Shown: in pieces, positions 1 through 6,335 of the stretch | How the letters are laid out: each line of letters starts with the position of its first letter | Numbering within the stretch: the first letter of the stretch is position 1 | NCBI GenBank assembly: GCA_964421865.1 | Contig: CAYQZH010000182.1 | Coordinates: 1-9,039, forward strand | From: SBAX01 sp964421865 | GTDB taxonomy: Bacteria; Planctomycetota; Phycisphaerae; UBA1845 | Direction of reading: 5' to 3' | Length of the DNA: 9,039 bases | Notes under the pieces: model-generated | Told to the model about the DNA's origin: nothing | What the model saw: the letters and a program-made list of their open reading frames with translations, nothing else | Database searches by the model: none | Translations under genes and position numbers: made by a program

Positions 1-211
1 CCGGGTCGGTATCGGGAAAGAGGTCGCCGATGTCCGGTAAACCAGCCGCACCGAGGATAGCGTCCGTCACCGCGTGGAGGACCACGTCGGCGTCGCTGTG
101 ACCAAGCAAGCCTTTCGCGTGCTGAATCTCGATCCCGCCCATGACGAGCCGGCGACCTTCGACCAAGCGATGAATGTCGTACCCGACGCCGACACGGACT
201 CTATCGACCAC
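1..211 (-). CDS. ispF: 2-C-methyl-D-erythritol 2,4-cyclodiphosphate synthase, N-terminal part (cut by window edge)
   Basis: The enzyme converts CDP-methylerythritol 2-phosphate to methylerythritol 2,4-cyclodiphosphate and CMP in the non-mevalonate isoprenoid pathway, in the cytoplasm. Reading the minus strand from 211 gives 70 codons that match the IspF N-terminus: RVGVGYDIHRLVEG, then GGIEI, KGLLGHSDADVVLHAVTDA and a DIGDLFPDTDP segment. The zinc ligands of the family are visible as D12, H14 and H46, and the next conserved acidic residues as D50 and D60. The remaining part, more than half of the usual length of about 160 residues, lies left of position 1. No ATG is available: the choice is GTG at 211 or TTG at 217, with an in-frame TAG further upstream. 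GTG gives the better family fit; the G-rich tract before it is only a weak ribosome-binding site. The family is certain, the exact start is not. Confidence 0.93.
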   Translation of the reverse strand, partial: MVDRVRVGVGYDIHRLVEGRRLVMGGIEIQHAKGLLGHSDADVVLHAVTDAILGAAGLPDIGDLFPDTDP

Positions 212-269
212 GGACAAAGAAAGCCCCCACCGCCGCCTGCGCCCCTACGTTCGAGTCCCAAAATAACCT

Positions 270-298
270 AGCCTAAAGATTCCTGCGTTGGGTTTCAA
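270..298 (-). promoter_or_regulatory. candidate promoter of ispF
   Basis: On the minus strand TTGAAA (298-293) and TAGGCT (275-270) are separated by 17 nt. The -35 box is good and the -10 box is poor (3 of 6 consensus positions). Transcription would start near 263, about 50 nt before the ispF start. Position and strand fit, but the -10 match is weak. Confidence 0.3.
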
Positions 299-347
299 GC
301 CCGAAACGCGCGTCGAGGGCCGTAAGGGGTAGCTCCTGAATTCCTGC

Positions 348-376
348 TTGCCTCGGGTGTCACCTTTCGGTACAAT
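348..376 (+). promoter_or_regulatory. sigma70-like promoter for the small ORF at 640
   Basis: TTGCCT (348-353) and TACAAT (371-376, 5 of 6 consensus positions) are separated by exactly 17 nt. The start of transcription would be near 383. The first well-supported start codon downstream on this strand is at 640, so the transcript would carry a leader of about 257 nt. Confidence 0.5.
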
Positions 377-598
377 GCCGGTTCGCTAAGCGAGTCTTCC
401 GCTCGGGCGTAGACGAAGTCCGATTTCTGGGCCGCGACGTGCGACGGCAGTGGTTGGGGCAGGTTCGACCCTCGGCGCGTTCCCGCTGGGTTCTTCGTAA
501 CCGGCACGCCCGGCTCGGTCAGGGCTTGCGCAAGCAGCTCGGCATCTTTGCAGAGGGCACGCGCGACGTAGTGGACACGATCAGGCGAGGTTTGGAGG

Positions 599-639
599 GC
601 GCCCCACGGAGGGCGCGGTCACAACGAAAGGAGAAGGCC
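599..639 (+). promoter_or_regulatory. hairpin and ribosome-binding site before the small ORF
   Basis: GCGCCC (599-604) pairs perfectly with GGGCGC (611-616) around a 6-nt loop. It ends 11 nt before AAGGAG (628-633), which lies 6 nt from the ATG at 640. This strong ribosome-binding site is what decides the start of the gene. The hairpin leaves the site accessible unless a larger fold involves it. Confidence 0.5.
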
Positions 640-972
640 ATGAATGACATCAATTGGGGAGGAGAGGCCAAGAGTGCCGCGGTTATGAGCTTCACGGCGG
701 ACGTGTCGGCGTCCCCACCGGTCTCACTGGAGGTGAAGATTGACGTTTACCCCGGCTACACCGGCTATCAGATGGCCGCGCTATTCGCGAAGGGCTGGAA
801 TGATGCGGTACCTGGTGGCCGACTGCTCGCCGTGGCCGATGGGACGCGGGTTCGCTTTCCCGGACCGCCGGGCATGTTTCTCATCTGCAAGGTCAACGGC
901 CAAACGGTGGATCCGAACGGCACGCCCCTCGTAGTTTCTAACAACCCGGGGCTGTACCTGAACGTTATCTGA
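640..972 (+). CDS. small protein of unknown function (110 aa)
   Basis: I do not recognise this protein. It begins MNDINWGGEAKSAAV, has no signal peptide or membrane segment, and looks like a small soluble beta-rich domain: alternating hydrophobic stretches such as VSLEVKIDVYPGYTGY, RLLAVADGTRVRFPGPPG and MFLICKVNGQTVDPNG, with many glycine-proline turns and an end of NNPGLYLNVI. It contains only one cysteine, in the MFLICKV segment. The ATG at 640 is chosen because AAGGAG lies 6 nt upstream; the frame stays open back to an ATG at 439, but that extension is arginine-rich, lacks a good ribosome-binding site and looks like GC-rich noise. The gene stands alone, with a promoter about 260 nt upstream, and converges on the kinase gene with 65 nt between the stops and no clear terminator. 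Start signal and protein-like composition support a real gene; function is unknown. Confidence 0.65.
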   Translation: MNDINWGGEAKSAAVMSFTADVSASPPVSLEVKIDVYPGYTGYQMAALFAKGWNDAVPGGRLLAVADGTRVRFPGPPGMFLICKVNGQTVDPNGTPLVVSNNPGLYLNVI

Positions 973-1037
973 GCGCCGATAGTCTTCGCCGGTGGGACAT
1001 TGAACGCGCGCCGTCGCGGTTGTGCAGGCCGTATGAC

Positions 1038-3035
1038 CTACGGAGACGAGAGCCGCTCGAGGTGCCAGCGGGCCAGGTCGAACTCCTGCGCCTGGTGCGT
1101 GCCGCAGGCGACGCATTTGCGAAACCAATCCCCGGCTTCGACCGGGCGACCGTCCACTAGCGCCTTCGCCCCAAGGTAGTAATAGCTGAAGAAGCGTTGC
1201 CGGTCGCTTGTGCAGTTCGCCAGGGCGTCTTCGGCAGCCACGGCGCCCGCACAGATGTTTACATAGAGCTGATCGAAGGGGTCGCCGGTTTCCGCCGACT
1301 GTGCCTGGACCAAAGCGATGGCTGCCCCATCGCGGTCGCCCGGATCGTCGCGCAGCATACGCATTTCCCAGGTCCATAGACCGCCCTGCAACGCCCACGT
1401 CGAATTGTGCTTTGCGGCGTTTGCGAGATCTTCAATCGCAAGATCGACGCGCCCAAGAAAAAGCTGAGTGATGCCCCGGCTTGCATAGAGGACAGCTTTG
1501 CCCGGAGCTAGGGAGAGGGCTCGGTTGTGATCGCTGATAGCCGCTTCATATTGGCCCAATAGCCGGCGTAACCTCGCACGGTTGTGAAAGTCCTCCGGAA
1601 GCATGTCGAAGCGCTCCAGAGGCGCAAGTCCGCGGTTGTACGCATCAAGCGCCGCCTGAAAATCCCCGCGCTCTCGCAGCAGCAAGTACCCCGATGTGCG
1701 CAGAGCCAGCGAGTTACCGGGGTCGAGAGCCAGCGCCGCTTGGCAGCGCCGCCAAGCGTCATCGTACTTTCCCTGTAGTTGCAGGGACTTGGCTTGATCG
1801 GCAAACCGCGCGGCATCGGCAATAGCGAACGTTGCCTGACGAGCCCGAACGTAAAAGTATCCGGCCGCAGCGGTCGCGGCGAAGAGCACTGCTGTCGCGC
1901 CAACGGCAGCACGGTTCCGCCGCACGAACTTGCGAACGCGATAGCTCACCTTCGGTGCCCCGGCCAGAACCGGCTCGTGGTTCAGGTGGCGGCGGATTTC
2001 GAAGGCGAGTCCGTTGGCGGTGGCGTACCGGCGAGTACGGTCTTTCTCCAGACATTTCATGACGATCCAGTCGAGGTCTCCTCGAAGCTCCCGCGCCAAC
2101 GTCCTGGGTTCCGTGCGACGGTTGTGGGCGACGAGGGTGGAGTCGGCGCCCAGACTGCTGAACCTCGTGCTGGGTTTGGGGGGATCGACTTCGCGGATGA
2201 TCCGCTGGATCTCGGCAAGACCCGCTTCACGAAGGACACGGTCATCGAAGGGACGGGCCCCGGCCAACAACTCGTACAAGAGCACTCCCAGTGCATAAAT
2301 GTCCGTACGCGTATCAACGTCCAGCGCCGTCAGCGAGGCTTGTTCCGGGCTCATGTAGCCCGGCGTGCCGACGAGTTGTCCCTGCTCAGTGAAAATCGTG
2401 CGTTCGGTGAGACGATGTTGCGTGGCCTTGGCCACGCCGAAGTCGATCACCTTCACGACCGGCTTGTCGTCTTGGACCATCACCAACACATTCGACGGCT
2501 TGATGTCGCGATGGATGATTCCCTTTTGATGGGCGTGCTGCACCGCTTGGCAAACGTCCATGAACAAGTGCAGGCGTTCCTCGGTGCTCAAGCGGTGCAT
2601 GTCACAGTAGTGGGTGATGGAAACGCCCGGCACGTACTCCATGGCGAAATAGGGCCGCCCATCGCTCGTGCTGCCCGCGTCGAAGACTTTCGCCAAGTTG
2701 GGATGACTCATGAGCGCAAGCGCTTCGCGTTCGGTCTCGAAGCGGGCGACGACCTCCTTGGTGTCCATCCCCAACTTGATGACCTTAAGGGCGACGCGGC
2801 GGTGGATGGGCTTTTCCTGCTCCGCGAGATAGACCAGCCCCATGCCGCCTTCGCCAAGCTGCTCGAGAATCCGAAAGGGTCCGATCTGTGGGGATCGGTC
2901 GAGGTGCTGCCTCGCGACGAGGCGAGGGTCGGACGGGCGGCGGCCGGATCCCGTCGGATCGGGAGGAGACGACCCGGTCAGGTCCGAAGGACGGAGGGCG
3001 GACTCCGGAGGATCTGGATGAGGCGACCCGGTCAT
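1038..3035 (-). CDS. membrane-anchored Ser/Thr protein kinase with C-terminal TPR repeats
   Basis: A Hanks-type kinase of 665 residues. Residues 1-50 are a Pro/Ser/Arg-rich linker. The kinase domain (about 53-350) has the complete catalytic set: glycine loop GEGGMG (61-66), K84 in VALK, helix-C E104, HRDIKPSN (175-182, D177 catalytic), DFG (198-200) and GTPGYMSPE (223-231). A segment RGDLDWIVMKCLEKDRTRRY (318-337) is typical of the kinase-TPR proteins common in planctomycetes. One membrane segment (about 376-396) follows a basic stretch KFVRRNR, so the kinase should face the cytoplasm. After it come TPR-like helical pairs (about 406-545), the place for partner binding, which would lie on the other side of the membrane. 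It should phosphorylate unknown proteins on Ser/Thr. Start: the frame is open to GTG 3110, but a promoter lies inside that extension and ATG 3035 has an AGGG site upstream. Partner or signal cannot be read from the sequence; adjacency to mla is no proof of a link. Confidence 0.93.
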   Translation of the reverse strand: MTGSPHPDPPESALRPSDLTGSSPPDPTGSGRRPSDPRLVARQHLDRSPQIGPFRILEQLGEGGMGLVYLAEQEKPIHRRVALKVIKLGMDTKEVVARFETEREALALMSHPNLAKVFDAGSTSDGRPYFAMEYVPGVSITHYCDMHRLSTEERLHLFMDVCQAVQHAHQKGIIHRDIKPSNVLVMVQDDKPVVKVIDFGVAKATQHRLTERTIFTEQGQLVGTPGYMSPEQASLTALDVDTRTDIYALGVLLYELLAGARPFDDRVLREAGLAEIQRIIREVDPPKPSTRFSSLGADSTLVAHNRRTEPRTLARELRGDLDWIVMKCLEKDRTRRYATANGLAFEIRRHLNHEPVLAGAPKVSYRVRKFVRRNRAAVGATAVLFAATAAAGYFYVRARQATFAIADAARFADQAKSLQLQGKYDDAWRRCQAALALDPGNSLALRTSGYLLLRERGDFQAALDAYNRGLAPLERFDMLPEDFHNRARLRRLLGQYEAAISDHNRALSLAPGKAVLYASRGITQLFLGRVDLAIEDLANAAKHNSTWALQGGLWTWEMRMLRDDPGDRDGAAIALVQAQSAETGDPFDQLYVNICAGAVAAEDALANCTSDRQRFFSYYYLGAKALVDGRPVEAGDWFRKCVACGTHQAQEFDLARWHLERLSSP

Positions 3036-3074
3036 AGGCACACCCTGTGCGGTTCGAGAGACTGCTGACCGGTT

Positions 3075-3103
3075 ATTAGCGCCGTACCGACGATTGCCGT
3101 CAA
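3075..3103 (-). promoter_or_regulatory. candidate promoter of the kinase gene
   Basis: On the minus strand TTGACG (3103-3098, 5 of 6) and GCTAAT (3080-3075, 4 of 6) are 17 nt apart. Transcription would start near 3068, about 33 nt before ATG 3035. This suggests that the kinase can be transcribed apart from the mla operon and argues against the GTG start at 3110, which would lie upstream of the promoter. Confidence 0.45.
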
Positions 3104-3154
3104 GTGGCACGCCGGAGGGAGAGACGCTAGGGCAATCGCATCTCCATCCCGACC

Positions 3155-3176
3155 CACTTTCTCAGGGCTAAAAGTG
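3155..3176 (-). terminator. weak hairpin between mlaD and the kinase gene
   Basis: CACTTT (3155-3160) pairs with AAAGTG (3171-3176) around a 10-nt loop, 30 nt after the mlaD stop. There is no T-run after it on the minus strand, so it is not a standard intrinsic terminator. It could mark the end of the mla message or be chance. Confidence 0.2.
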
Positions 3177-3205
3177 AGGGTCCAGGGGTGATTCAGTCCA
3201 CGTCT

Positions 3206-4381
3206 TCACCTAGGCTGCGGATTTTGAGTTCCCGTTTCAAGACCAGACGGCGCCCGATCACGGGTGGATCCTTCGTCGTCCAAAGCCCCTGCGGGGATAG
3301 GGATCTTCTTCGTGAAGGGGCCGGAGGAGGGTGTGGCGAGGGTAATGTAGCCGTCGCTTTCGAACTTGCTCATGAGTCTCTGGGCCGACGCCCACGCCTC
3401 GCCAAACCGTTGTATGGAAAGCAGGGCGGCCTCGTACAGCCGCTCGTCCCGCACCAGCAGTCCGGCGGTGCCGCGCCCTTCCGCGACGACTTGCAGGCTG
3501 GTCGCTAAGCTCTTGGCCCCCGCGTCCAAGTTGTCCAGCAACTCGTTGAGCTTGACGAACGAACGCTCCAGGTTCGCTTCGGTCTTGTCGATGCCGGTGG
3601 TCAAGTTGTCGGCGATCTTCTGACTGGAAGTCCTCCAAAGCTCCATCGTTTCCCTGAGTTCGGTGGTCGCGGTCTTGAGATCGTGAACGACGGCCTTCAC
3701 GTCACCCTGCACGTTCACGTCGCCGAGGACGGCGTTGAGGTTGGCCGCAAGGTGGTCGAGCCGCTCGACGACGGTGGTGACGTTGGCGGTCAGTTTCGCC
3801 TGCGGCTCGCTGACCTCGGCGACGGGGCGCGGCTCAAGCAATTTGGAAAGGTTCGACGCGACGGGCGTGGCGGCGTCGGCGAAGTTCCCGAAGTTGGTAA
3901 TGGTGCGCTGGACGGTGTCGATCATGTCCTTGGTGATGAGTTCATTGACGATGCTGCGCATTTCCCCCGTGATCTGTGCGTCCTTTCTGGGCAACAACTG
4001 GTATTCCCCCGTCCCCGGTTCGACGAGGATATCAATGTGGCCCGTTCCGATCCCCAGAGTCGCCCCGTAGACCTTGGCGACGGCGCCTTGCGGAATCGAA
4101 TATCGGTCGTTGATCCGGGTGACGATGGTCGCGCCGCGGTCCGGTCGCTTGGGGTCGATGAATTCCAGGGCCTTGACCCGCCCGATCTCCACGCCGTTGA
4201 GACCGACCGGGCTTCCCGGTTGGATGCCGCGAAGTTCGCGCACGCTGGCGATCTTCAACGTCCATTCGTTTCCTCCCAGCCACTCCGGCGTCTCACCAAA
4301 CCAAGCCATCAGCGTGGCGAGGACGATTCCCGAGACGACCACGAAAGCCCCGACCCAGAAATTGCGTGCTGCATCCGTCAT
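3206..4381 (-). CDS. mlaD: MlaD-type MCE-domain phospholipid transport protein, long form
   Basis: The substrate-binding subunit of an Mla-type ABC transporter that moves phospholipids between inner and outer membrane. It has 391 residues. A single N-terminal membrane anchor (about 8-28) puts the rest in the periplasm. The MCE domain spans about 38-121 and shows the family pattern: VRELRGIQPGSPVGLNGVEIG, a beta-rich middle with INDRYSIPQG, and GTGHIDILVEP. Then follows a long, mostly helical region (about 140-345) with heptad-like stretches and the late MCE-family motif GRGTAGLLVRDERLYEA (302-318), and a disordered tail. Escherichia coli MlaD has only about 180 residues, so this is a long form whose helices may extend the lipid channel. 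Start: ATG 4381 overlaps the mlaF stop as ATGA and has AAGGGG upstream; an extension to 4426 would sit inside mlaF and precede the membrane anchor with unrelated residues. Last gene of the operon. Confidence 0.93.
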   Translation of the reverse strand: MTDAARNFWVGAFVVVSGIVLATLMAWFGETPEWLGGNEWTLKIASVRELRGIQPGSPVGLNGVEIGRVKALEFIDPKRPDRGATIVTRINDRYSIPQGAVAKVYGATLGIGTGHIDILVEPGTGEYQLLPRKDAQITGEMRSIVNELITKDMIDTVQRTITNFGNFADAATPVASNLSKLLEPRPVAEVSEPQAKLTANVTTVVERLDHLAANLNAVLGDVNVQGDVKAVVHDLKTATTELRETMELWRTSSQKIADNLTTGIDKTEANLERSFVKLNELLDNLDAGAKSLATSLQVVAEGRGTAGLLVRDERLYEAALLSIQRFGEAWASAQRLMSKFESDGYITLATPSSGPFTKKIPIPAGALDDEGSTRDRAPSGLETGTQNPQPR

Positions 4382-5199
4382 GTTTGCCCCTTTTCGTGCA
4401 AAGTCTGAAGCACGTCGGCCGCACAACGACCCTCGACGAAGCAGCGGACCCGGGCGTCGTTGCTGCGGGCGATGGACTCCGGCGTGCCGTCGAAAATGAA
4501 CTCGCCCCGATGCAACATCACGATGCGATCGGCGACCTTGCGAGCACTGGCCATGTCGTGCGTCACCACCACGCTGGTGACCCCCAGCTCGCCCTTGAGC
4601 TTGAGGATCAGCTCGTTGATTTCATCGGCCCGCGGCGGGTCCAGACCGGTCGTCGGTTCGTCATAGAGGACCATTTCGGGGTCGAGAGCGATGGCCCGGG
4701 CGAGGGCGACGCGTTTTTTTTGACCGCCCGACAGTTGCGCGGGAAACTTGTTCTGAAGGCCGTCCAACCCCACCATGGCCAACTTGCGGCGGACGATCGT
4801 CTCCACTTCTTTCCGACTCTTCTTGGTGTGCTCAACGATGGGAAAGCCGACGTTCTCCTCGACCGACAGGGAATCGAACAACGCACTGAGCTGGAACAGA
4901 AACCCGAAATGGGGTCGAAGGACGGCCAACTCCCGTTCCGGAAGATTGTCGATGCGCTGGTCGTGGAAGTACACCTCCCCGCGATCGGGTTTGAGGAGGC
5001 GAACGATGTGGTTCAGGAGCACACTCTTGCCACAGCCGGACTCGCCGATGATCACCGTCGTCTCACCCTCGCGCAGCTTGAGATTCACGCCGTCGAGTAC
5101 GACCAGGTCGCCGAACTGTTTGTGCACGTCGACCAGTCGCACCACCGGCTGATGGTTGGGGGCGGGTTCTGCCACGTTGCTGGAGGAATGGTCGACCAT
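4378..5199 (-). CDS. mlaF: Mla-type ABC transporter ATP-binding protein
   Basis: The ATPase that powers phospholipid transport by the MlaE-MlaF-MlaD complex on the cytoplasmic face of the inner membrane. It has 273 residues, close to the family length. All ABC motifs are present: Walker A GESGCGKS (52-59), the Q-loop glutamine Q103, signature LSGGQKKR (156-163), Walker B MVLYDE (176-181), D-loop TTGLDP (183-188) and the switch histidine H214 in VVTHD. The residues after 245 form the short C-terminal extension usual in MlaF. ATG 5199 shares its first base with the TAA of mlaE (TAATG), and its own stop overlaps the mlaD start (ATGA), so the three genes should be translationally coupled. The signature KK codons form a run of eight A (positions 4721-4714 on the minus strand), a possible slippage site. 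No close alternative assignment. Confidence 0.95.
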   Translation of the reverse strand: MVDHSSSNVAEPAPNHQPVVRLVDVHKQFGDLVVLDGVNLKLREGETTVIIGESGCGKSVLLNHIVRLLKPDRGEVYFHDQRIDNLPERELAVLRPHFGFLFQLSALFDSLSVEENVGFPIVEHTKKSRKEVETIVRRKLAMVGLDGLQNKFPAQLSGGQKKRVALARAIALDPEMVLYDEPTTGLDPPRADEINELILKLKGELGVTSVVVTHDMASARKVADRIVMLHRGEFIFDGTPESIARSNDARVRCFVEGRCAADVLQTLHEKGQT

Positions 5200-6017
5200 T
5201 ACACAAGCGACTTAAAGCCGTAGATGCCGCGGTACAAACCGGAGAGGAAGTACCCGATGAAGAAGTCGGTCACCAAAATCGTGATGAAGCTGACGACAAA
5301 CGATTCCGTACACGCCCGGCCCACCCCCGCCGCGCCGGTACGGCAATGGAACCCCTTGTAGCACGCGATGAGCCCGATCGCTCCGCCGAAAACCACGCTC
5401 TTCGAAAAGCCCACGGATATGTCCCAGAACTGGATCGCTTCCCGGATGTAATACCAGTAGGGATTCGAAGGGATTCCTTTGAGTTGCACGGCGATGAACC
5501 AGCCGGCGAGCGACCCACAGAGATCGCAAAAGAAGGTCAGTAGCGGCGTCAGGAGTAGGCACGCCAGGAACCGGGGAACGACGAGATGGCGAATGGGATC
5601 GGCCCCCATCACCGTCAGGGCGCTGATCTGCTCCGTAACCCGCATGGTCCCCAGCTCGGCGGTCAACGCCCCGCCGACCCGCCCGGCGACCATGATGCCG
5701 GCGAGTACCGGCCCAAGCTCCTGGACCAGCGTAATCGAAACCAACACGCCCATTCGCTGCTCGAACCCGGCCGCCTTCAATTGGTCGAAGCTCTGAACCG
5801 CCAGCACCAGTCCCACGAACGTTCCGGTGATCATGATGACCGGCAAGGTTCGGTTGCCGACCTCATAGAACAGCGGCATGGTCCGAACCCAGGTACGCAG
5901 CCGCAGCGACTCGGTGAGCAGCCAGCGAATCATCTGCCACGCGAACAGTCCGAATTGTCCGAACGCGGAGACCGAGCCGACCGTCCTCGCCCCCACGGCT
6001 GAAAACACACGTTCCAT
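5199..6017 (-). CDS. mlaE: Mla-type ABC transporter permease
   Basis: The inner-membrane permease of the phospholipid transporter. It has 272 residues, the usual MlaE length. An amphipathic N-terminal part (about 5-45) leads into several membrane segments (about 56-76, 92-115, 145-178, 205-222, 238-262). The MlaE signature is clear: VQELGPVLAGIMVAGRVGGA (98-117), AELGTMRVTEQISAL (120-134) and MGADP (137-141), then a second conserved block CYKGF with GAAGVGRACTESFVVS (228-243). The start ATG 6017 has TAGGTG 5 nt upstream. First gene of the operon, in the order permease-ATPase-MCE protein; no mlaB or mlaC homologue is in the window. Transcription probably starts in the region shared with the divergent glycosyltransferase gene. 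Confidence 0.95.
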   Translation of the reverse strand: MERVFSAVGARTVGSVSAFGQFGLFAWQMIRWLLTESLRLRTWVRTMPLFYEVGNRTLPVIMITGTFVGLVLAVQSFDQLKAAGFEQRMGVLVSITLVQELGPVLAGIMVAGRVGGALTAELGTMRVTEQISALTVMGADPIRHLVVPRFLACLLLTPLLTFFCDLCGSLAGWFIAVQLKGIPSNPYWYYIREAIQFWDISVGFSKSVVFGGAIGLIACYKGFHCRTGAAGVGRACTESFVVSFITILVTDFFIGYFLSGLYRGIYGFKSLV

Positions 6018-6256
6018 CCATCACCTAGGTGTGGCGCCGGTGTCGAGCGTGCGGCGCCGATCTCAATCCGTGCGGCCTCGTGACACTGCTCCCGCGGCAA
6101 CACGTTGTACCCAGAGAGAGGCACTGGGTGGCACTGAACCGGCGCGATCGGTCAACGGTCCGTTCCGCGCCAAGGAACCGGCCCCACCACGGGTCGGAAC
6201 CCATCGTGCCCTGGGTGCACATCTTCGCCTGGCACCCGTATCCACGACGCCGGGCG

Positions 6257-6285
6257 TATGTAGCGGGCGGTTATCGGCCTGTCAA
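6257..6285 (-). promoter_or_regulatory. candidate promoter of the mlaEFD operon
   Basis: On the minus strand a perfect TTGACA (6285-6280) stands 17 nt from TACATA (6262-6257), a weak -10 box (3 of 6). Transcription would start near 6250, giving a leader of about 230 nt before mlaE. The perfect -35 box makes this the best minus-strand candidate in the region. Confidence 0.35.
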
Positions 6286-6300
6286 ACGGTCGTCGCTCCG

Positions 6301-6328
6301 TTGTGGCTCAACCGCCGAGCGGTATCAT
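6301..6328 (+). promoter_or_regulatory. candidate promoter of the glycosyltransferase gene, possibly leaderless
   Basis: TATCAT (6323-6328, 5 of 6 consensus positions) ends 7 nt before the ATG at 6336, the spacing expected when transcription starts at or next to the start codon. A poor -35 box TTGTGG (6301-6306) lies 16 nt upstream. An odd palindrome ACCGC-CGA-GCGGT (6311-6323) fills the spacer and could be an operator. No ribosome-binding site is visible before 6336, which fits a leaderless message. Confidence 0.35.
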
Positions 6329-6335
6329 CCGCCTG

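Larger units (their letters stand above)
212..639. other. gene-poor intergenic region between ispF and the small ORF
   Basis: These 428 bases hold no convincing gene. The left end contains the candidate ispF promoter on the minus strand. From 348 rightwards there is a good plus-strand promoter, followed by a leader of about 257 nt up to the small gene at 640. Inside the leader are a perfect 12-nt palindrome GCTTGCGCAAGC (524-535) and a 6-bp hairpin with a 6-nt loop (599-616) just before the ribosome-binding site. The open frame running through 439-639 would give an arginine-rich leader peptide with no recognisable features and a poor start, so I treat it as untranslated. I recognise no known riboswitch class or tRNA here. 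Confidence 0.5.
6018..6335. other. divergent intergenic region between mlaE and the glycosyltransferase gene
   Basis: These 318 bases have no convincing gene; the open frames through them are shadows. The right end carries candidate promoters for both directions. The middle would be the leader of the mla transcript and contains several small repeats: the 10-nt palindrome CACCTAGGTG (6022-6031) just before mlaE, which includes its ribosome-binding site; a direct repeat GGCACTG-GGT-GGCACTG (6120-6136); an odd palindrome AACGG-T-CCGTT (6154-6164); and a hairpin GGGTGC/GCACCC (6213-6218 with 6232-6237), extended inward by two pairs with one bulged base. None matches an element I can name. Confidence 0.5.

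Noticed and set aside
455..475. tRNA T-arm-like GGTTCGACC
   Set aside because: No T-loop of proper length and no acceptor, anticodon or D-arm around it.
295..507. 70-codon minus-strand frame in the ispF upstream region
   Set aside because: No ribosome-binding site, no protein-like composition, and it runs across the plus-strand promoter at 348-376.
439..639. N-terminal extension of the small gene from ATG 439
   Set aside because: Arg-rich and low in complexity, without a good ribosome-binding site, whereas ATG 640 has AAGGAG at 6 nt.
1779..3068. Long open frame (429 codons) on the plus strand opposite the kinase gene
   Set aside because: It is the mirror of a GC-rich coding region. The minus-strand frame has all kinase motifs, and the plus-strand product has no recognisable domain.
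4366..5223. 285-codon open frame on the plus strand opposite mlaF
   Set aside because: The minus-strand frame carries every ABC ATPase motif. The antisense frame is a shadow, as is 3683-4408 opposite mlaD.
3206..6029. Direct repeat TCACCTAGG at 3206-3214 and 6021-6029 flanking the mla operon
   Set aside because: Only 9 nt, with no transposase or other mobile-element sign; one copy is part of the mlaD stop and the other lies before mlaE. Probably chance.
6231..6247. Sigma54-like TGGCAC box
   Set aside because: The required GC element at the -12 position is missing.
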